Part shown: in pieces, positions 6,311 to 6,812 of the stretch | Layout of the letters: each line of letters starts with the position of its first letter | Position numbering within the stretch: position 1 is the first letter of the stretch | NCBI GenBank assembly: GCA_003451635.1 | Contig: DMAT01000225.1 | Coordinates: forward strand, 1-6,812 | DNA: 6,812 nucleotides | DNA from: Syntrophus sp. (in: bacteria) | Lineage (GTDB): Bacteria; Desulfobacterota; Syntrophia; Syntrophales; UBA8958 | Direction of reading: 5' to 3' | Notes under the pieces: generated by a model | Told to the model about the DNA's origin: nothing | Database searches by the model: none | The model's input: only the letters and a program-made list of their open reading frames with translations | Made by a program: the position numbers and the translations under genes

Positions 6311-6812
6311 TCAGCCCACGGGAGAAGAGGCAACCGCCGGTGCCGTCCGCGGCCTGATCCACTTCCTCAGCTTGCCGAAGAGCTCTTCGGGATCGATGGG
6401 CTTGCCGATGTGGTCGTTCATCCCCGCCTTCATGCACCGTTCGATGTCGGCGGCCATGACGTTCGCCGTCATAGCGATGATGGGCAGGTCCCGGAAGGGG
6501 TCTTTCTTCCTGATCTCCACCGTCGCCGTCACCCCGTCCATTACGGGCATCTGCATGTCCATGAGAATCACGTCGTAGGGACGTTTCTCAATCATGACCA
6601 GGGACTTTTCTCCGTCGGCGGCCACGTCGACGACAAACCCCGCATCGGTGAGGATTTCCGTGGCCAGCAGTTGGTTAAATTCATTGTCCTCCACCAGCAA
6701 GATCACAGAACCATTCAAAGCGCTTATGTTTTCCAGCATGGACGCCTCTTGTTGGCCTTCCGCTCCTTCCTTTGCCGTCCCCTTGCCCAGACGGGCGGTG
6801 AACCAGAAGGTG
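6311..6812 (-). CDS. Hybrid sensor histidine kinase, C-terminal part with receiver domain (5' end outside window)
   Basis: The frame is open from the window edge to a TGA at 6313-6311 and gives 166 visible residues. The first residues, TFWFTARLGKG, are the typical last strand of a HATPase_c domain (usually G-STFWFT), so this is the end of a hybrid kinase and not a free-standing regulator. An internal ATG at 6739 could be mistaken for a start. After a 20-residue linker comes one full receiver domain (about residues 34-152). Its acidic pair is E41-D42 (LLVEDNEFNQ), the phospho-acceptor is D85 (LMDMQMPVMDG), the switch threonine is T115 (AMTAN) and the lysine is K137 (GKP). All receiver residues needed for phosphotransfer are present. 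A 14-residue tail follows, with no HPt or output domain, so phosphate must pass to a partner elsewhere. It lies 46 bases upstream of gene A on the same strand, probably in one operon. The sensor and ATPase core are outside the window. Confidence 0.93.
   Translation of the reverse strand, partial: TFWFTARLGKGTAKEGAEGQQEASMLENISALNGSVILLVEDNEFNQLLATEILTDAGFVVDVAADGEKSLVMIEKRPYDVILMDMQMPVMDGVTATVEIRKKDPFRDLPIIAMTANVMAADIERCMKAGMNDHIGKPIDPEELFGKLRKWIRPRTAPAVASSPVG

Noticed and set aside
6311..6739. Stand-alone 142-residue response regulator starting at ATG 6739.
   Set aside because: The frame is open upstream to the window edge and encodes TFWFTARLGKG, the end of a HATPase domain, so the receiver is part of a hybrid kinase. 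No ribosome-binding site precedes the ATG at the right distance.

Overview
The window is a minus-strand cluster of signal-transduction genes with almost no non-coding DNA. It reads in the order of transcription from high to low coordinates. The proteins suggest an anaerobic, multi-sensor-rich member of the Desulfobacterota (former Deltaproteobacteria, for example a Syntrophus- or Geobacter-like lineage). The reasons are a periplasmic c-type-haem DUF3365 sensor domain, stacked GAF/PAS sensors and hybrid kinases in series. This assignment is inference from gene style, not from a marker gene.

Layout: (1) 6311-6812 is the C-terminal end of a hybrid histidine kinase that enters from beyond the window: the last strand of its ATPase domain, then a complete receiver domain. 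(2) After 46 bases comes gene A (about 6264-5195), a membrane-anchored GAF protein with a coiled-coil tail and no kinase domain. (3) Gene B (5193-2995, 732 aa) has a periplasmic DUF3365 domain with a CxxCH haem site, then three PAS domains and a coiled-coil tail, and again no kinase domain. (4) Ten bases later comes gene C (2984 to beyond position 1), a large sensor histidine kinase. Its order is TM, periplasmic helical domain, TM, HAMP, GAF, four PAS domains, then the first residues of a HisKA domain, where the window ends. Gene C has no stop over 994 codons and is cut by the window edge.

The main anomaly is that genes A and B are one uninterrupted 1092-codon frame (6273-2995) in this sequence. 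Gene A appears to have lost one G from a G run at 5267-5269. Restoring that base gives a family-like C-terminus (LG-HPPTYPP...) and a TAA one base before gene B's ATG. Gene B keeps its own AGGAGG ribosome-binding site. The long protein is therefore best read as two coupled genes joined by a frameshift, either real or a sequencing error.

How the genes may work together (inference): the two kinase-less membrane sensors share a conserved C-terminal coiled-coil motif and lie between two sensor kinases, at least one of which is hybrid. Redox or ligand signals read by the haem and GAF/PAS modules may be passed by protein contact to these kinases. No DNA-binding output domain lies in the window. No RNA genes, mobile elements, CRISPR arrays or clear terminators were seen, and there is no gene-free stretch over 300 bases.
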